From Actinacidiphila rubida (GTDB lineage Bacteria > Actinomycetota > Actinomycetes > Streptomycetales > Streptomycetaceae): a DNA stretch of 64,000 bases. Of the stretch, positions 34,448 to 42,604 are shown piece by piece. Positions within the stretch are counted from its first letter, which is position 1. Each line of letters starts with the position of its first letter. The notes beneath the pieces were generated by a model. The model saw nothing but the letters and a program-made list of their open reading frames with translations. It did no database searches and was not told the DNA's origin. The position numbers and the translations under genes were made by a program. The stretch is from assembly GCF_900110255.1 (NCBI RefSeq), contig NZ_FODD01000005.1, forward strand, positions 186,001 to 250,000. Direction: 5' to 3'.

Positions 34448-34558
34448 GTGGGGGGCACGATCACGACGGGCTTCCGCATGCCCGCACCAGCACGCGCGTG
34501 CGGCGGGGGCCGCGCCGAACCGTGGACATCGCAGGTCACGGCAGGGGTGCGGCGATGA
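34448..34558 (+). CDS. Possible 36-residue leader ORF coupled to the WXG100-like gene
   Basis: GTG 34448 is preceded by GAGGGGGAG at good spacing, and its frame ends in a TGA that overlaps the ATG of the next gene (ATGA). The peptide begins GGTITTGFRMPAPARA and has no recognised motif. The ribosome signal and the overlap are the only evidence; it may be a translated leader or a frame-shifted remnant of a longer N-terminus of the downstream gene. Confidence 0.3.
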   Translation: MGGTITTGFRMPAPARACGGGRAEPWTSQVTAGVRR

Positions 34559-35928
34559 TCCGCTCCTTCCCGCACCTCGGGTTCGACCCCACGCCGGGCG
34601 ACCCCGGCAAGGTGCGCGACCTGGCCCGCGACATCGAGGACGTGCACGCCGAGCTGACCACGACCGTCGGCGAGCTGGACCGCATCGACGCCGGTTACTG
34701 GAAGGGCGAGGCGGCCACCGCGTTCGTCGCCCACATCGACCACGACGTCACGCCGCTGATCAGGAAGGCCCACGCGTCGTTCGGCCGTGCGGCCGCCGCG
34801 CTGTCCGGCTGGGCCGGGCAACTTCAGGGATTCCAGGCGGAGGCCGACGGCCTGGAGCGCGAGGCCGCCGCCAAGCAGGGCACCCTCGACCAGGCCAAGG
34901 CCGCCGCCGGCCTCACCCCCGCCCCGCCGTCCGGCCTGCCGAACCCCCGGCCCGAGGCGTCCCCGACGCCCGGCGCGGCGGCCGACGACGCGAAGAAGAA
35001 GCAGGCGGTCTCCGACGCCGGCGACGCGCTCGCCGGTGTGCGCCACCGTGCCGAGGAACTCCAGCAGCGCTACACGCATGCCGCGAAGGCCGTCAGCCAC
35101 GAACTCGACAAGGCCGGCGACATCGCCCCCGACAAGCCCGGCCTCTTCCACCGGATCGCCCACGCCGTGGAAGGCGCCTGGAACGACACCGTCGCCTGGG
35201 TGAAGGACCACGCCGACCTCATCAAGATGCTCGGCGACGCGCTCAGCGCCCTCACCGGCATCCTCGCCGCGATCGCCATCTTCACCGCGCCCTTCGAGCC
35301 GATCGGCGCGATCTTCGCCGGCGCCGCCCTCATCTCCGGCGCCGCCACCCTCGCCACCCACCTGGTGGCGATGGCGGCGGGCGCGGACGTGAGCTGGACG
35401 ACGATCGGGCTCGACGTCTTCGGTGTGCTCCCCGGGATCGGGGGCTTCGCCAAGGGCGCGAAGCTCGCGAGGTTCGGCAGGGTCCTGAGCCAGTCGGAGG
35501 CGCTGAAGGCAGCCGAACAGATCACCACGGCCGGCGGACGGCTGACCGCCGACGCCGTCGAGGCGAAGAAGTACATCTTCTTCGGGCCGTTGACGAATGA
35601 GTGGAACGTGGTCATCAAGGGCACCGGTCTTGCCGGCCGCAGCCGGGCCGCGTTCGAGGGCGCCATCCAAGCCGAACGCGATCTCCAGTACCTGGGCACC
35701 AAGTCTCTCAGCGCTGCCCTCAAGAAGTTCGGGCACGAGCCCCTGGAAGGACTGTCGCGCTCGGCCCGGGTCATCGACGGCACGGTCAAGCTCGCCTCGA
35801 AGGTCCCCGGCGCCTTCGAGATCCACCACGACGTGAAGACCTTCAGCAGGGACCATCCCGCGGCAGCGGGTGACATCAAGACCGCGGCGAAAGCCCTTGC
35901 GTGGGTGGTGTCGGAGGGACCGGGATGA
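34555..35928 (+). CDS. WXG100-like large protein (putative type VII secretion substrate)
   Basis: A 457-residue protein. The N-terminal helical hairpin resembles the WXG100/LXG secretion-targeting fold: DPTPGDPGKVRDLARDI leads to a W-x-G turn with Trp49 (YWKGEAATAF), then HVTP-like helices to about residue 110. A Pro-rich linker (about 120-145), coiled coil and two hydrophobic helices (about 225-282) follow, then a C-terminal domain (about 300-457) I cannot identify. ATG 34555 has AGGGG upstream. It overlaps the next gene by ATGA. The layout resembles polymorphic toxins carried by type VII secretion, but no toxin motif is visible; a structural or scaffolding role is equally possible. Confidence 0.65.
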   Translation: MIRSFPHLGFDPTPGDPGKVRDLARDIEDVHAELTTTVGELDRIDAGYWKGEAATAFVAHIDHDVTPLIRKAHASFGRAAAALSGWAGQLQGFQAEADGLEREAAAKQGTLDQAKAAAGLTPAPPSGLPNPRPEASPTPGAAADDAKKKQAVSDAGDALAGVRHRAEELQQRYTHAAKAVSHELDKAGDIAPDKPGLFHRIAHAVEGAWNDTVAWVKDHADLIKMLGDALSALTGILAAIAIFTAPFEPIGAIFAGAALISGAATLATHLVAMAAGADVSWTTIGLDVFGVLPGIGGFAKGAKLARFGRVLSQSEALKAAEQITTAGGRLTADAVEAKKYIFFGPLTNEWNVVIKGTGLAGRSRAAFEGAIQAERDLQYLGTKSLSAALKKFGHEPLEGLSRSARVIDGTVKLASKVPGAFEIHHDVKTFSRDHPAAAGDIKTAAKALAWVVSEGPG

Positions 35929-36563
35929 CCGAGACGTTCCCTCCCTTCTCGGTGGACGTTCCCGAGGGCTTCCACGAACTGCCCATCACGTCGGAGGGCG
36001 ACGCACGCGTGCGGGCCGTCGCCGGCCTCGTCGAAACCGTGTATCCCCAAGCGGGCCCGGAGTTGTGGCAGCAGGTCGCGCCCATGTTCGAAGGCGCCAC
36101 CACGATGATGGCCGACGCGGAGTTGAGCTTCGCCGCGATAGGCCTGTTCGGCGACGGGCCGGACAAGGTCGCCCAGTGCGCCCTGACCCTGGCTGTCGCG
36201 CCGTCGAACCATCCGACGGCCGAGATCGCCGCGCACGGCATCCGCGAGATTCTCGCGCGCACCGATTCCACCGAAGCCGATTACGTGGAACTGCCGTGCG
36301 GTCCGGCCGTTACCGGGATCTCGATCACCGAGGTCACCTATGACGGCGAGTACACGGCCACCGGTGAGCCGGTGACAGTACGGATGGGGCGCCTCCAGGC
36401 GTTCGTGCCGTTCCCGACCGGGCCGTATCTCGCCGTACTCACCCTCGACACCCCCGCCATGGACTACTGGGAGAACTTCTCCGTCATGATGGGCACCCTG
36501 CTCATGGGGATCGAGTTCCACGAAGTGGCCGACGCCGACGAGCAGATGGAGCCGTCACTCTGA
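35925..36563 (+). CDS. Hypothetical partner protein of the WXG100-like gene
   Basis: A 212-residue soluble, acidic protein without recognised domain. It appears alpha/beta, starting with TETFPPFSVDVPEGFHELP, with no signal peptide or membrane segment. Its start overlaps the stop of the large WXG100-like gene (ATGA), implying co-translation. In similar pairs the second gene codes for a chaperone or immunity protein; that is inference from position only. Its last 9 bases overlap the end of the converging gene. Confidence 0.65.
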   Translation: MTETFPPFSVDVPEGFHELPITSEGDARVRAVAGLVETVYPQAGPELWQQVAPMFEGATTMMADAELSFAAIGLFGDGPDKVAQCALTLAVAPSNHPTAEIAAHGIREILARTDSTEADYVELPCGPAVTGISITEVTYDGEYTATGEPVTVRMGRLQAFVPFPTGPYLAVLTLDTPAMDYWENFSVMMGTLLMGIEFHEVADADEQMEPSL

Positions 36564-37280
36564 CTCGGACGGTGAAGCGGCGAGGAATTCGTTGAGGGTG
36601 CCGACGAACTTGAGACGCGGTTCGCTGGTGAGGGAGACGCGGGTCGGCTCACCCTTCACCATCTTGGTCGTGTAGTACTTCTCGCTGTCCGCGATCAGGG
36701 CGTCCTTGTCCTTGGCCAGCACGATCCGGATCCAGGAACCGTCCACGAAGGTGAAGCGCAGGAGGGTCCCGCGTTCGTCCATGGACGCGATGTCCTGGCG
36801 GCGGATCGCCCAGAGCAGTGCGCCGGTCGCAGGGTCGGTGAGCAGCAGGCGCTGGTTGGTGACATGGAGGATCACGCGGGGCGTGGCCTCGTTGCGGCCG
36901 GGGTCCAGTTGCCAGGGGGCCCGCAGGGCCAGGGTGCCGGGGTCCGCGCGGAGGACGGCGTAGTCGTCGCGGTCCTCGGGGTCCGGGCTCGTGGCGGTCT
37001 GGGCTCCGAGCCCCGCGATCGCCAACCCGACTGCGAGGGTTTCCCCCGCGAACCAGGCACTCGCGAGCAGCACTCCTTTCGCCGAGCCCTTCGCCGGAGG
37101 CTCGGCCGGCTTGCTGCTGGGGGGCCAGCCGGGAAGCTCCGCGGAGATGTCGCGGCCCTGGGAGTCGCGGAAGGAGCGGAAGCCCCAGACGCGTTTGTAC
37201 TGGCCGCTCGGGAACTCCACCGCGCAGTTGGCGACGAGGGTTTCTCCCGGCCGCAGGTCCGTGTCGAGTGCGTGGCCCAT
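36555..37280 (-). CDS. Hypothetical protein with possible PH-like domain
   Basis: A 241-residue protein. The first part has alternating hydrophilic strands (LRPGETLVANCAVEFPSG). A weakly hydrophobic segment follows (GVLLASAWFAGETLAVGLAIAG, about 72-95). A C-terminal part looks like bacterial PH/GRAM-type beta domains (VILHVTNQRLLLTDPATG, about 137-215). ATG 37280 was chosen over the longer frame because GGGGAGGGG lies 8 bases upstream. It converges on and overlaps the previous gene by 9 bases. The domain call is by pattern only. Confidence 0.6.
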   Translation of the reverse strand: MGHALDTDLRPGETLVANCAVEFPSGQYKRVWGFRSFRDSQGRDISAELPGWPPSSKPAEPPAKGSAKGVLLASAWFAGETLAVGLAIAGLGAQTATSPDPEDRDDYAVLRADPGTLALRAPWQLDPGRNEATPRVILHVTNQRLLLTDPATGALLWAIRRQDIASMDERGTLLRFTFVDGSWIRIVLAKDKDALIADSEKYYTTKMVKGEPTRVSLTSEPRLKFVGTLNEFLAASPSESE

Positions 37281-37483
37281 CGTCGTGTCCCCTCCCCGCT
37301 GGCGGGCCGGCACGGAGGCGCGTGCTCGTGTCGGCGTGCTCACGCAAGGTTACCCGGAGGCCTCAGGAACCCCACGGGTTCCCGGCCGGGAGGCGGGTTC
37401 GTGCCCGGTGAAGGATGATATGCGGGGGTATGAGGGGGGTGCTGGAATGTAGAGGCATGCGGACTGCCAGCGGAGGTAGGGCT

Positions 37484-37918
37484 GTGAGTACGGAACTCGA
37501 AGAGATGGGGCCCGTCGACTACGTGGTGGTCGAGTTCCCGGGCAGCCGGATGACCGGTGAGGGTCTGCCACTGCTGGTGGACCTGGTCGATCGCGGCATC
37601 ATCCGGATCATCGACCTGATGTTCGTCAAGAAGGAGCTGGACGGATCGCTGACGGCGCTGGAGCTCAGCGGCGCGACCGGGGACGGGGTTCCCGAGCTCG
37701 CCGTGTTCGAGGGCGCCGCGACGGGCCTGCTCGGCGAGAGCGACCTGGCCGAGGCCGCGTCCGTCATCGAGCCGGGGAGTTCGGCCGGGGTGCTGGTCTA
37801 CGAGAACGCCTGGGCCGCGCCGTTCGCGGCGGCGCTCCGGCGCAGCGGCGCGCAGATGGTGGCGAGCGGCCGCATCCCGCTGCAGGACCTGATCGACGCG
37901 CTGGAGCCCGCCTCGTAG
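37484..37918 (+). CDS. DUF6325 family protein
   Basis: A 144-residue protein beginning MGPVDYVVVEFPGS, which is typical of the DUF6325 family (small alpha/beta proteins with ferredoxin-like repeats, related to DUF1269-type stress proteins). GTG 37484 was chosen because GGAGG lies 7 bases upstream. No catalytic residue is evident. It is followed by a SHOCT-domain gene with a 62-base gap and is often found with it in actinobacteria, so a joint membrane-stress role is possible. Confidence 0.78.
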   Translation: MSTELEEMGPVDYVVVEFPGSRMTGEGLPLLVDLVDRGIIRIIDLMFVKKELDGSLTALELSGATGDGVPELAVFEGAATGLLGESDLAEAASVIEPGSSAGVLVYENAWAAPFAAALRRSGAQMVASGRIPLQDLIDALEPAS

Positions 37919-37980
37919 GTCGCGGGCGGGTTGGTGGGTGGCGCCGGGCTGCCGTCCGGCGCGGGAAGGAGAGTTGAGCC

Positions 37981-38256
37981 ATGCCGGGACTTCTCAGGGG
38001 AGTCGCGCGGACGGCCGTGGTGGCCGGGACCGCGACCGCCGTGTCGAATCGCGTATCGCGCCGTCAGGCCGGCCGCTGGGCCGCCCAGGAGGGCTACCAG
38101 CAGGAGGTGGCGCCCGAGCCCGCGCCGCAGGTCCAGACCCAGGAGGACGCGATGTCCACCAAGGTCGCGCAGCTGAAGGACCTCGGTGATCTCAAGGAGT
38201 CGGGCGTGCTCACGGAGGCGGAGTTCGAGGAGCAGAAGCGCCGCATCCTCGGGTAG
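37981..38256 (+). CDS. SHOCT domain protein
   Basis: A 91-residue protein. The N-terminal 45 residues are basic and mildly hydrophobic (a possible membrane-associating stretch). A Gln/Pro/Glu linker is followed by the SHOCT motif LKDLGDLKESGVLTEAEFEE and KRRIL at the C-terminus, a short helical oligomerisation element. ATG 37981 has AAGGAGAG upstream. It probably shares a transcript with the DUF6325 gene, ended by the hairpin at 38281. Confidence 0.85.
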   Translation: MPGLLRGVARTAVVAGTATAVSNRVSRRQAGRWAAQEGYQQEVAPEPAPQVQTQEDAMSTKVAQLKDLGDLKESGVLTEAEFEEQKRRILG

Positions 38257-38280
38257 CGCGCGCGAGGTGCCGTGCGTGCG

Positions 38281-38320
38281 GGAGGCCCGCACCCTGTCCG
38301 TGGACGGGGCGCGGGCCTCC
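38281..38320. terminator. Convergent hairpin after the SHOCT gene
   Basis: GGAGGCCCGC and GCGGGCCTCC pair over a 20-base loop that itself can form a small GTCC-GGAC stem. It lies between converging genes. Confidence 0.65.
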
Positions 38321-38398
38321 TTCCCGTACGACTTCTCCGGGCTTCTCCGGGCCGCCCCGGCCGGCGCGGGCTTCTCCGGGCCGCCGCGCGGGATCCGG

Positions 38399-39805
38399 TC
38401 AGGCCGACTCGGCCTTGACGCGGCCGGTCCTGACCGCCTTGGACAGGGCGTCGAAGTCCTTCTCGTTCTGGTCGGCGTAGAGCTCGGCGAAGTGCGCGAG
38501 GGCGCGGTCGAAGACGTCGCCGCCGCCCAGGTACGCGGCGATGGCGATCCGGTCGCCGGACCGCGCGTGGGCCCGGGCCAGGGTGGCGCCGCACAGTTCG
38601 CCGAACGCGCGCATGCCCTCGGGCAGCATCAGCTGGGGTTCGGCGATGCCCTTCCAGTCGCGCAGCTGGCGGACGTAGAAGTCGCGGCGGCGGCCGTCCA
38701 GGCCGTCGACCCGCTCCCAGCCGAGGAAGATGTCGCTGGTCGCCTGCATCAGGCGCTGGCCGGCCACGACGCGTTCGCCTTCGGTGCGGTGGCCGCCGGC
38801 GCCGCAGTAGGGCTCGAGGACCGACGGCCCCGCCTCCTTGGCCTGGAGGATCAGCGGGTCCTCGTCGTCCTTGCCGAGCATCAGCACGATCCAGCAGCGC
38901 GTGCCGACGCTGCCCACGCCGACGACCTTGCGGGCCATGCCCACCGGCCGGTACTGCTGCAGCAGGGCCCGGCGGTCGGACTGGAGGGTGCGGCCGTAGC
39001 GGGTGATGAGCCGGGTCAGCTGGCCCTCCAGGCGGACGCGGGTGGCGTCGTCGAGCAGGTCGGTCAGCGGGACGATCAGCGGCGGGTCGGCGGCCAGCCG
39101 GCGCTCGCCCCCGACGACCTCGGTGAGCTTGCCGAACGCCTGCAGGTTGTCGCGGGTGCGGGCCTTCTCGGCGGCCTCGGTCCAGCGGCGCCGGCCGCGC
39201 GCGCCCACCTTCTCGGTGAGCTGCTCGCGCACCCACTGCTCCTCGAACCGGGTGTACCAGACGGCCAGGTTGGTCATGCCCGCGTAGGTGCGCATCCGCT
39301 CGCGGTAGGAGCGGACGGCGGCGCGGACGATGCCGGCGCGTTCCTTCGTGCCGAAGCCGTTGGCGCGGGCGGCGATGACCAGGCTCGCGGAGAGCCGTTT
39401 GACATCCCACTCCCAGGGGCCCGGCAGGGTCTCGTCGAAGTCGTTGATGTCGAACATCAGGTGGCGTTCCGGCGAGGCGAGGAGCCGGAAGTTCAGCAGG
39501 TGGGCGTCGCCGCACAGCTGGGCCCTGAGGCCGGACCGCGGGGTGTCGGCGAGGTCCATGGCCATGACGCCGGCCGCGCCGCGGTAGAAGCGGAACGGGG
39601 ACTCGGTCATCCGCCCGTAGCGGATGGGGACGAGTTCCGGCACGCGGTTCGCCGACTGCTCCTCGACGACGTCGACCACGTCGGGACGGTCGCGGGCCGG
39701 GACGAACTCGGCGTGGCTGGACCGGGGCGCGGCGGTGCGGGCCTTGCGGCCGAGCGCGGCGCGCTCCTGGGGGGTCGGGGGCGGGGTGTGCTTCGCGGCG
39801 GGCAT
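38399..39805 (-). CDS. DUF2252 family protein
   Basis: A 468-residue protein of the DUF2252 family, which has a kinase-like (APH-related) fold. Visible conserved parts are the early RPDVVDVVEEQSANRVPELVPIRYGRM and the QLCGDAHLLNF motif (catalytic-loop equivalent), followed by the DINDFDE metal-binding segment. These support a phosphotransferase-like active site, but activity is undefined. ATG 39805 begins a Lys/Thr/Pro-rich tail. It is likely co-transcribed with the upstream DUF7144 gene (58-base gap). Confidence 0.85.
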   Translation of the reverse strand: MPAAKHTPPPTPQERAALGRKARTAAPRSSHAEFVPARDRPDVVDVVEEQSANRVPELVPIRYGRMTESPFRFYRGAAGVMAMDLADTPRSGLRAQLCGDAHLLNFRLLASPERHLMFDINDFDETLPGPWEWDVKRLSASLVIAARANGFGTKERAGIVRAAVRSYRERMRTYAGMTNLAVWYTRFEEQWVREQLTEKVGARGRRRWTEAAEKARTRDNLQAFGKLTEVVGGERRLAADPPLIVPLTDLLDDATRVRLEGQLTRLITRYGRTLQSDRRALLQQYRPVGMARKVVGVGSVGTRCWIVLMLGKDDEDPLILQAKEAGPSVLEPYCGAGGHRTEGERVVAGQRLMQATSDIFLGWERVDGLDGRRRDFYVRQLRDWKGIAEPQLMLPEGMRAFGELCGATLARAHARSGDRIAIAAYLGGGDVFDRALAHFAELYADQNEKDFDALSKAVRTGRVKAESA

Positions 39806-39863
39806 GGGGTCTTCTCCGACGAGGTCTCAGACGAACGACTGGTGCGGCCGGTGCCGGACGGGT

Positions 39864-40298
39864 TCAGCGCGCGTATCCCCTGCCGTGCCGGACGCCGCCG
39901 GTGCACAGGGCCCAGATGACGAAGGCGTCGATGGCGATGATGATCACCGACCAGAACGGATAGTGCGGCAGCCAGAGGAAGTTGGCGATCATCGAGAAGC
40001 CGGCCAGTACGACGCCGACGATCCGGGCCCACAGCGCGCCGGTGAACAGGGCGCAGCCGGCGAGCACCACGACGATCCCCAGGGAGAGGTGGAGCCATCC
40101 CCAGCCGGTGAGGTCGAACTTGTAGACGTAGTTGCGGGTGGAGACGAACACGTCGTCCTTGCCGATCGCGGCGGCGCCCTGGAGGATCGCCATCGCCCCG
40201 TTGAAGATCAGCATGACCCCGGCGAACACCGTCCACCCGGTGCGCCAGCCCCCCGGATCACCGTCCCGCTCGTCCCGACGAACATCTGCAGTGGTCAT
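39864..40298 (-). CDS. DUF7144-type four-helix membrane protein
   Basis: A 144-residue membrane protein with four hydrophobic segments (roughly residues 22-42, 62-80, 86-105 and 112-130) and the conserved loop VYKFDLTGWGWLHL. ATG 40298 was preferred since GGAG precedes it and the longer frame adds only hydrophilic residues. It probably precedes the DUF2252 gene in an operon. The role is unknown; such proteins are common near general stress genes. Confidence 0.75.
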   Translation of the reverse strand: MTTADVRRDERDGDPGGWRTGWTVFAGVMLIFNGAMAILQGAAAIGKDDVFVSTRNYVYKFDLTGWGWLHLSLGIVVVLAGCALFTGALWARIVGVVLAGFSMIANFLWLPHYPFWSVIIIAIDAFVIWALCTGGVRHGRGYAR

Positions 40299-40477
40299 GC
40301 CGGGCTCCTCTCTCCGCCTCCAGCCTGACACGCGGTCCGATTCTCGGCATTTCCGCCCATCCGTCCAGGTTGATCCCCCACCAGAAACCCTGCCCGGACC
40401 CCGCCGGGCGGTGAGGGGGCGGGTGGGTGGGGTGTCCGGATGGCGGAAGGGTGTATCGGGCAGGGATCTGTTGTATC

Positions 40478-40493
40478 TATGATGTGCGCATCA
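40478..40493 (+). promoter_or_regulatory. GntR promoter -10 and overlapping operator
   Basis: TATGAT at 40478-40483 is a near-perfect -10 hexamer 9 bases before the ATG. The palindrome TGATG-TGCG-CATCA (40480-40493) overlaps it and ends on the A of the start codon. GntR-family autorepression is likely, with a leaderless or near-leaderless message. Confidence 0.6.
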
Positions 40494-41164
40494 TGGATGC
40501 CACCGTTGTCGCGGCCGCGCCCGCGGCCAAGTCGCCGCCCGCCGCGGAGCGGGTCTACCAGCACGTCAAGTCGGGGGTGCTGGACCGCAGTTACGAGGGC
40601 GGGACGCTGCTGACGGAGGGGGACCTCGCGGAGGCCGTGGGGGTGTCGCGCACACCGGTGCGCGAGGCGCTGCTGCGGCTGGAGGCCGAGGGGCTGCTCA
40701 AGCTGTATCCGAAGAAGGGCGCACTGGTGCTGCCGGTGTCGGCGCAGGAGATCGCCGACGTCGTCGAGACCCGGCTGCTGGTCGAGCAGCACGCGGTCCG
40801 CCGGTTCGCCGGGGGCGTCCCCGCCGGGCTCATCGAGCGGCTGGAGGAGTCGCTGGCCGAGCAGCGGGTGCATGCCGCCGGACGCGACCTGGCCGCGTTC
40901 GCCGCGGCCGACCGCGGCTTCCACGCCGAGATCGTCCGCGCCGCCGGCAACCGCATCCTCGCGCACCTCTACGACCAGCTGCGCGACCGCCAGCTGCGGA
41001 TGGGCGTCGCGACGATGCACGCCGAGCCCAGCCGCGTCGCCAAGAACGTCGCCGAGCACGCCGAGATCCTGCAGGCGCTGCGCGACGGCGCGGTCGAGAC
41101 CGCCGTCGAGGCCGTCGGCCGCCACGTGTCCTGGGTCAACACCCTCGCCCGGGGCGAGTCGTGA
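40493..41164 (+). CDS. GntR family regulator (FadR/FCD subfamily)
   Basis: A 223-residue regulator. The N-terminal winged helix occupies about residues 15-85 (LLTEGDLAEAVGVSRTPVREALLRLEAEGLL), and the all-helical FCD effector domain spans about 95-215. The latter has Asp/His residues such as FHAEIVRAAGN and NVAEHAEILQAL that usually bind a metal and a carboxylate ligand. ATG 40493 lies inside a palindromic operator. Its stop overlaps the GTG of the MFS gene, so it probably regulates transport of its own effector, an organic acid. Confidence 0.87.
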   Translation: MDATVVAAAPAAKSPPAAERVYQHVKSGVLDRSYEGGTLLTEGDLAEAVGVSRTPVREALLRLEAEGLLKLYPKKGALVLPVSAQEIADVVETRLLVEQHAVRRFAGGVPAGLIERLEESLAEQRVHAAGRDLAAFAAADRGFHAEIVRAAGNRILAHLYDQLRDRQLRMGVATMHAEPSRVAKNVAEHAEILQALRDGAVETAVEAVGRHVSWVNTLARGES

Positions 41165-42474
41165 CCGCCAAGGCCCTGCCGGGCGACCCGCCCGGCGGCC
41201 GCCGCGCGGCCTTCGTGTGGGGCGTCGGCACCCTCGTCTACCTCGTCGCCGTCGTCCACCGCACCAGCCTCGGCGTCGCCGGTATCGACGCCGCCGCCCG
41301 CTTCCACATCGGCGCGTCCGCGCTCTCCTCGTTCTCCATCCTCCAGGTGCTGGTCTACGCCGGGATGCAGATACCCGTCGGCCTGATGGTCGACCGGCTC
41401 GGCACCAAGAGGGTGCTGATGCTCGGTGCGACCCTGTTCACCGCCGGCCAGCTGGCGTTCGCCCTCTCCCACTCCTACGGGATGGCGCTGGGCGCCCGCG
41501 CGGTCCTCGGCTGCGGCGACGCCATGACGTTCGTGAGCGTGCTGCGGCTCGGCTCGCGCTGGTTCCCCGCCCGCCGCGGACCCCTCGTCGCGCAGGGCGC
41601 GGCCCTCTTCGGCGTCGCCGGCAACCTCGTCTCGACGGTGGCGCTGTCCCGGCTGCTGCACTCCGCCGGATGGACGCCCACCTTCCTCGGCACCGCGCTC
41701 GGCGGCGCCGGGGTGCTGGTGCTCGTCGCGCTCTTCCTCAAGGACCATCCCGAGGGCTACGAGCCCGCGCCCGCCGAACACGCCGGCTCCGCGTACGTCC
41801 GCCGGCAGATCACCGCCGCCTGGCGGGAGCCCGGCACCCGGCTCGGCATGTGGACGCACTTCACCACCCAGTTCTCCGGCATGGTGTTCCTGCTGCTGTG
41901 GGGCCTGCCCTACCTCGTCGAGGACCAGGGCCTGTCACGCGGCGCGGCGGGCGGGCTGCTCACGCTGGTCGTCGTCGCCAACATGGTCTTCGGGATGCTC
42001 TTCGGGCAGCTCATCGCCCGCCACCACGGGCTGCGGATGCCGCTGACCCTCGGCGTGATCGCCGCGACCGCCGCCGCCTGGGCCGCCGTGCTCGGCTGGC
42101 CGGGCGGCCACGACCCGCTGTGGCTGCTGGTCGTGCTGTGCGTGGTGCTCGGCGCGTGCGGCCCGGGCTCGATGATCGGCTTCGACTTCGCCCGGCCCGC
42201 CAACCCGCCGGAACGGTTCGGCACCGCCTCCGGCATCGTCAACATCGGCGGCTTCACCGCCTCGGTGATCACGCTGCTGGCCATCGGCGTCCTCCTGGAC
42301 GCCACCGGCGACAACTACCGCGTCGCGTGGAGCAGCGTGTTCGTCCTGCAGGTGCTGGGCACCGTCCAGATCCTGCGCCTGCGACGCGGCGCCGAACGCC
42401 TGGAACGCGAACGGATCGCCGTCAGCCGTGTGGAGAGCGTGCACCGCACCGCACCCGCGCCCGTCGCCGACTGA
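41161..42474 (+). CDS. MFS transporter
   Basis: A 437-residue major facilitator with about 12 hydrophobic helices. The first cytoplasmic loop has the family signature with LMVDRLGTKRVLMLG (the G-x-x-x-D-x-x-G-R-K type motif, Arg replaced in part) at about 74-88, and a central loop lies near 195-220. The sequence resembles the ACS/oxalate-formate-type uptake porters. GTG 41161 overlaps the GntR stop. The pair suggests a regulated importer for a carboxylate; the substrate is unknown. Confidence 0.87.
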   Translation: MTAKALPGDPPGGRRAAFVWGVGTLVYLVAVVHRTSLGVAGIDAAARFHIGASALSSFSILQVLVYAGMQIPVGLMVDRLGTKRVLMLGATLFTAGQLAFALSHSYGMALGARAVLGCGDAMTFVSVLRLGSRWFPARRGPLVAQGAALFGVAGNLVSTVALSRLLHSAGWTPTFLGTALGGAGVLVLVALFLKDHPEGYEPAPAEHAGSAYVRRQITAAWREPGTRLGMWTHFTTQFSGMVFLLLWGLPYLVEDQGLSRGAAGGLLTLVVVANMVFGMLFGQLIARHHGLRMPLTLGVIAATAAAWAAVLGWPGGHDPLWLLVVLCVVLGACGPGSMIGFDFARPANPPERFGTASGIVNIGGFTASVITLLAIGVLLDATGDNYRVAWSSVFVLQVLGTVQILRLRRGAERLERERIAVSRVESVHRTAPAPVAD

Positions 42475-42604
42475 CTGACCCGCACCGCACCCGCACCGCG
42501 CCCCGGTGGGCGGCGCCGCGGCCCGTCGCCGGCCGGCCCGCACTCCCCGTGGCGGCCGGGCCGCCGTCCCGACGGCCGCCCGGCCCGCGCCGCGTGACGG
42601 ACCG

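Noticed and set aside
34055..37280. Integrated conjugative element or prophage carrying the WXG100-like locus
   Set aside because: I found no integrase, tRNA-linked att site, replication or transfer genes; base composition is similar to the surroundings.
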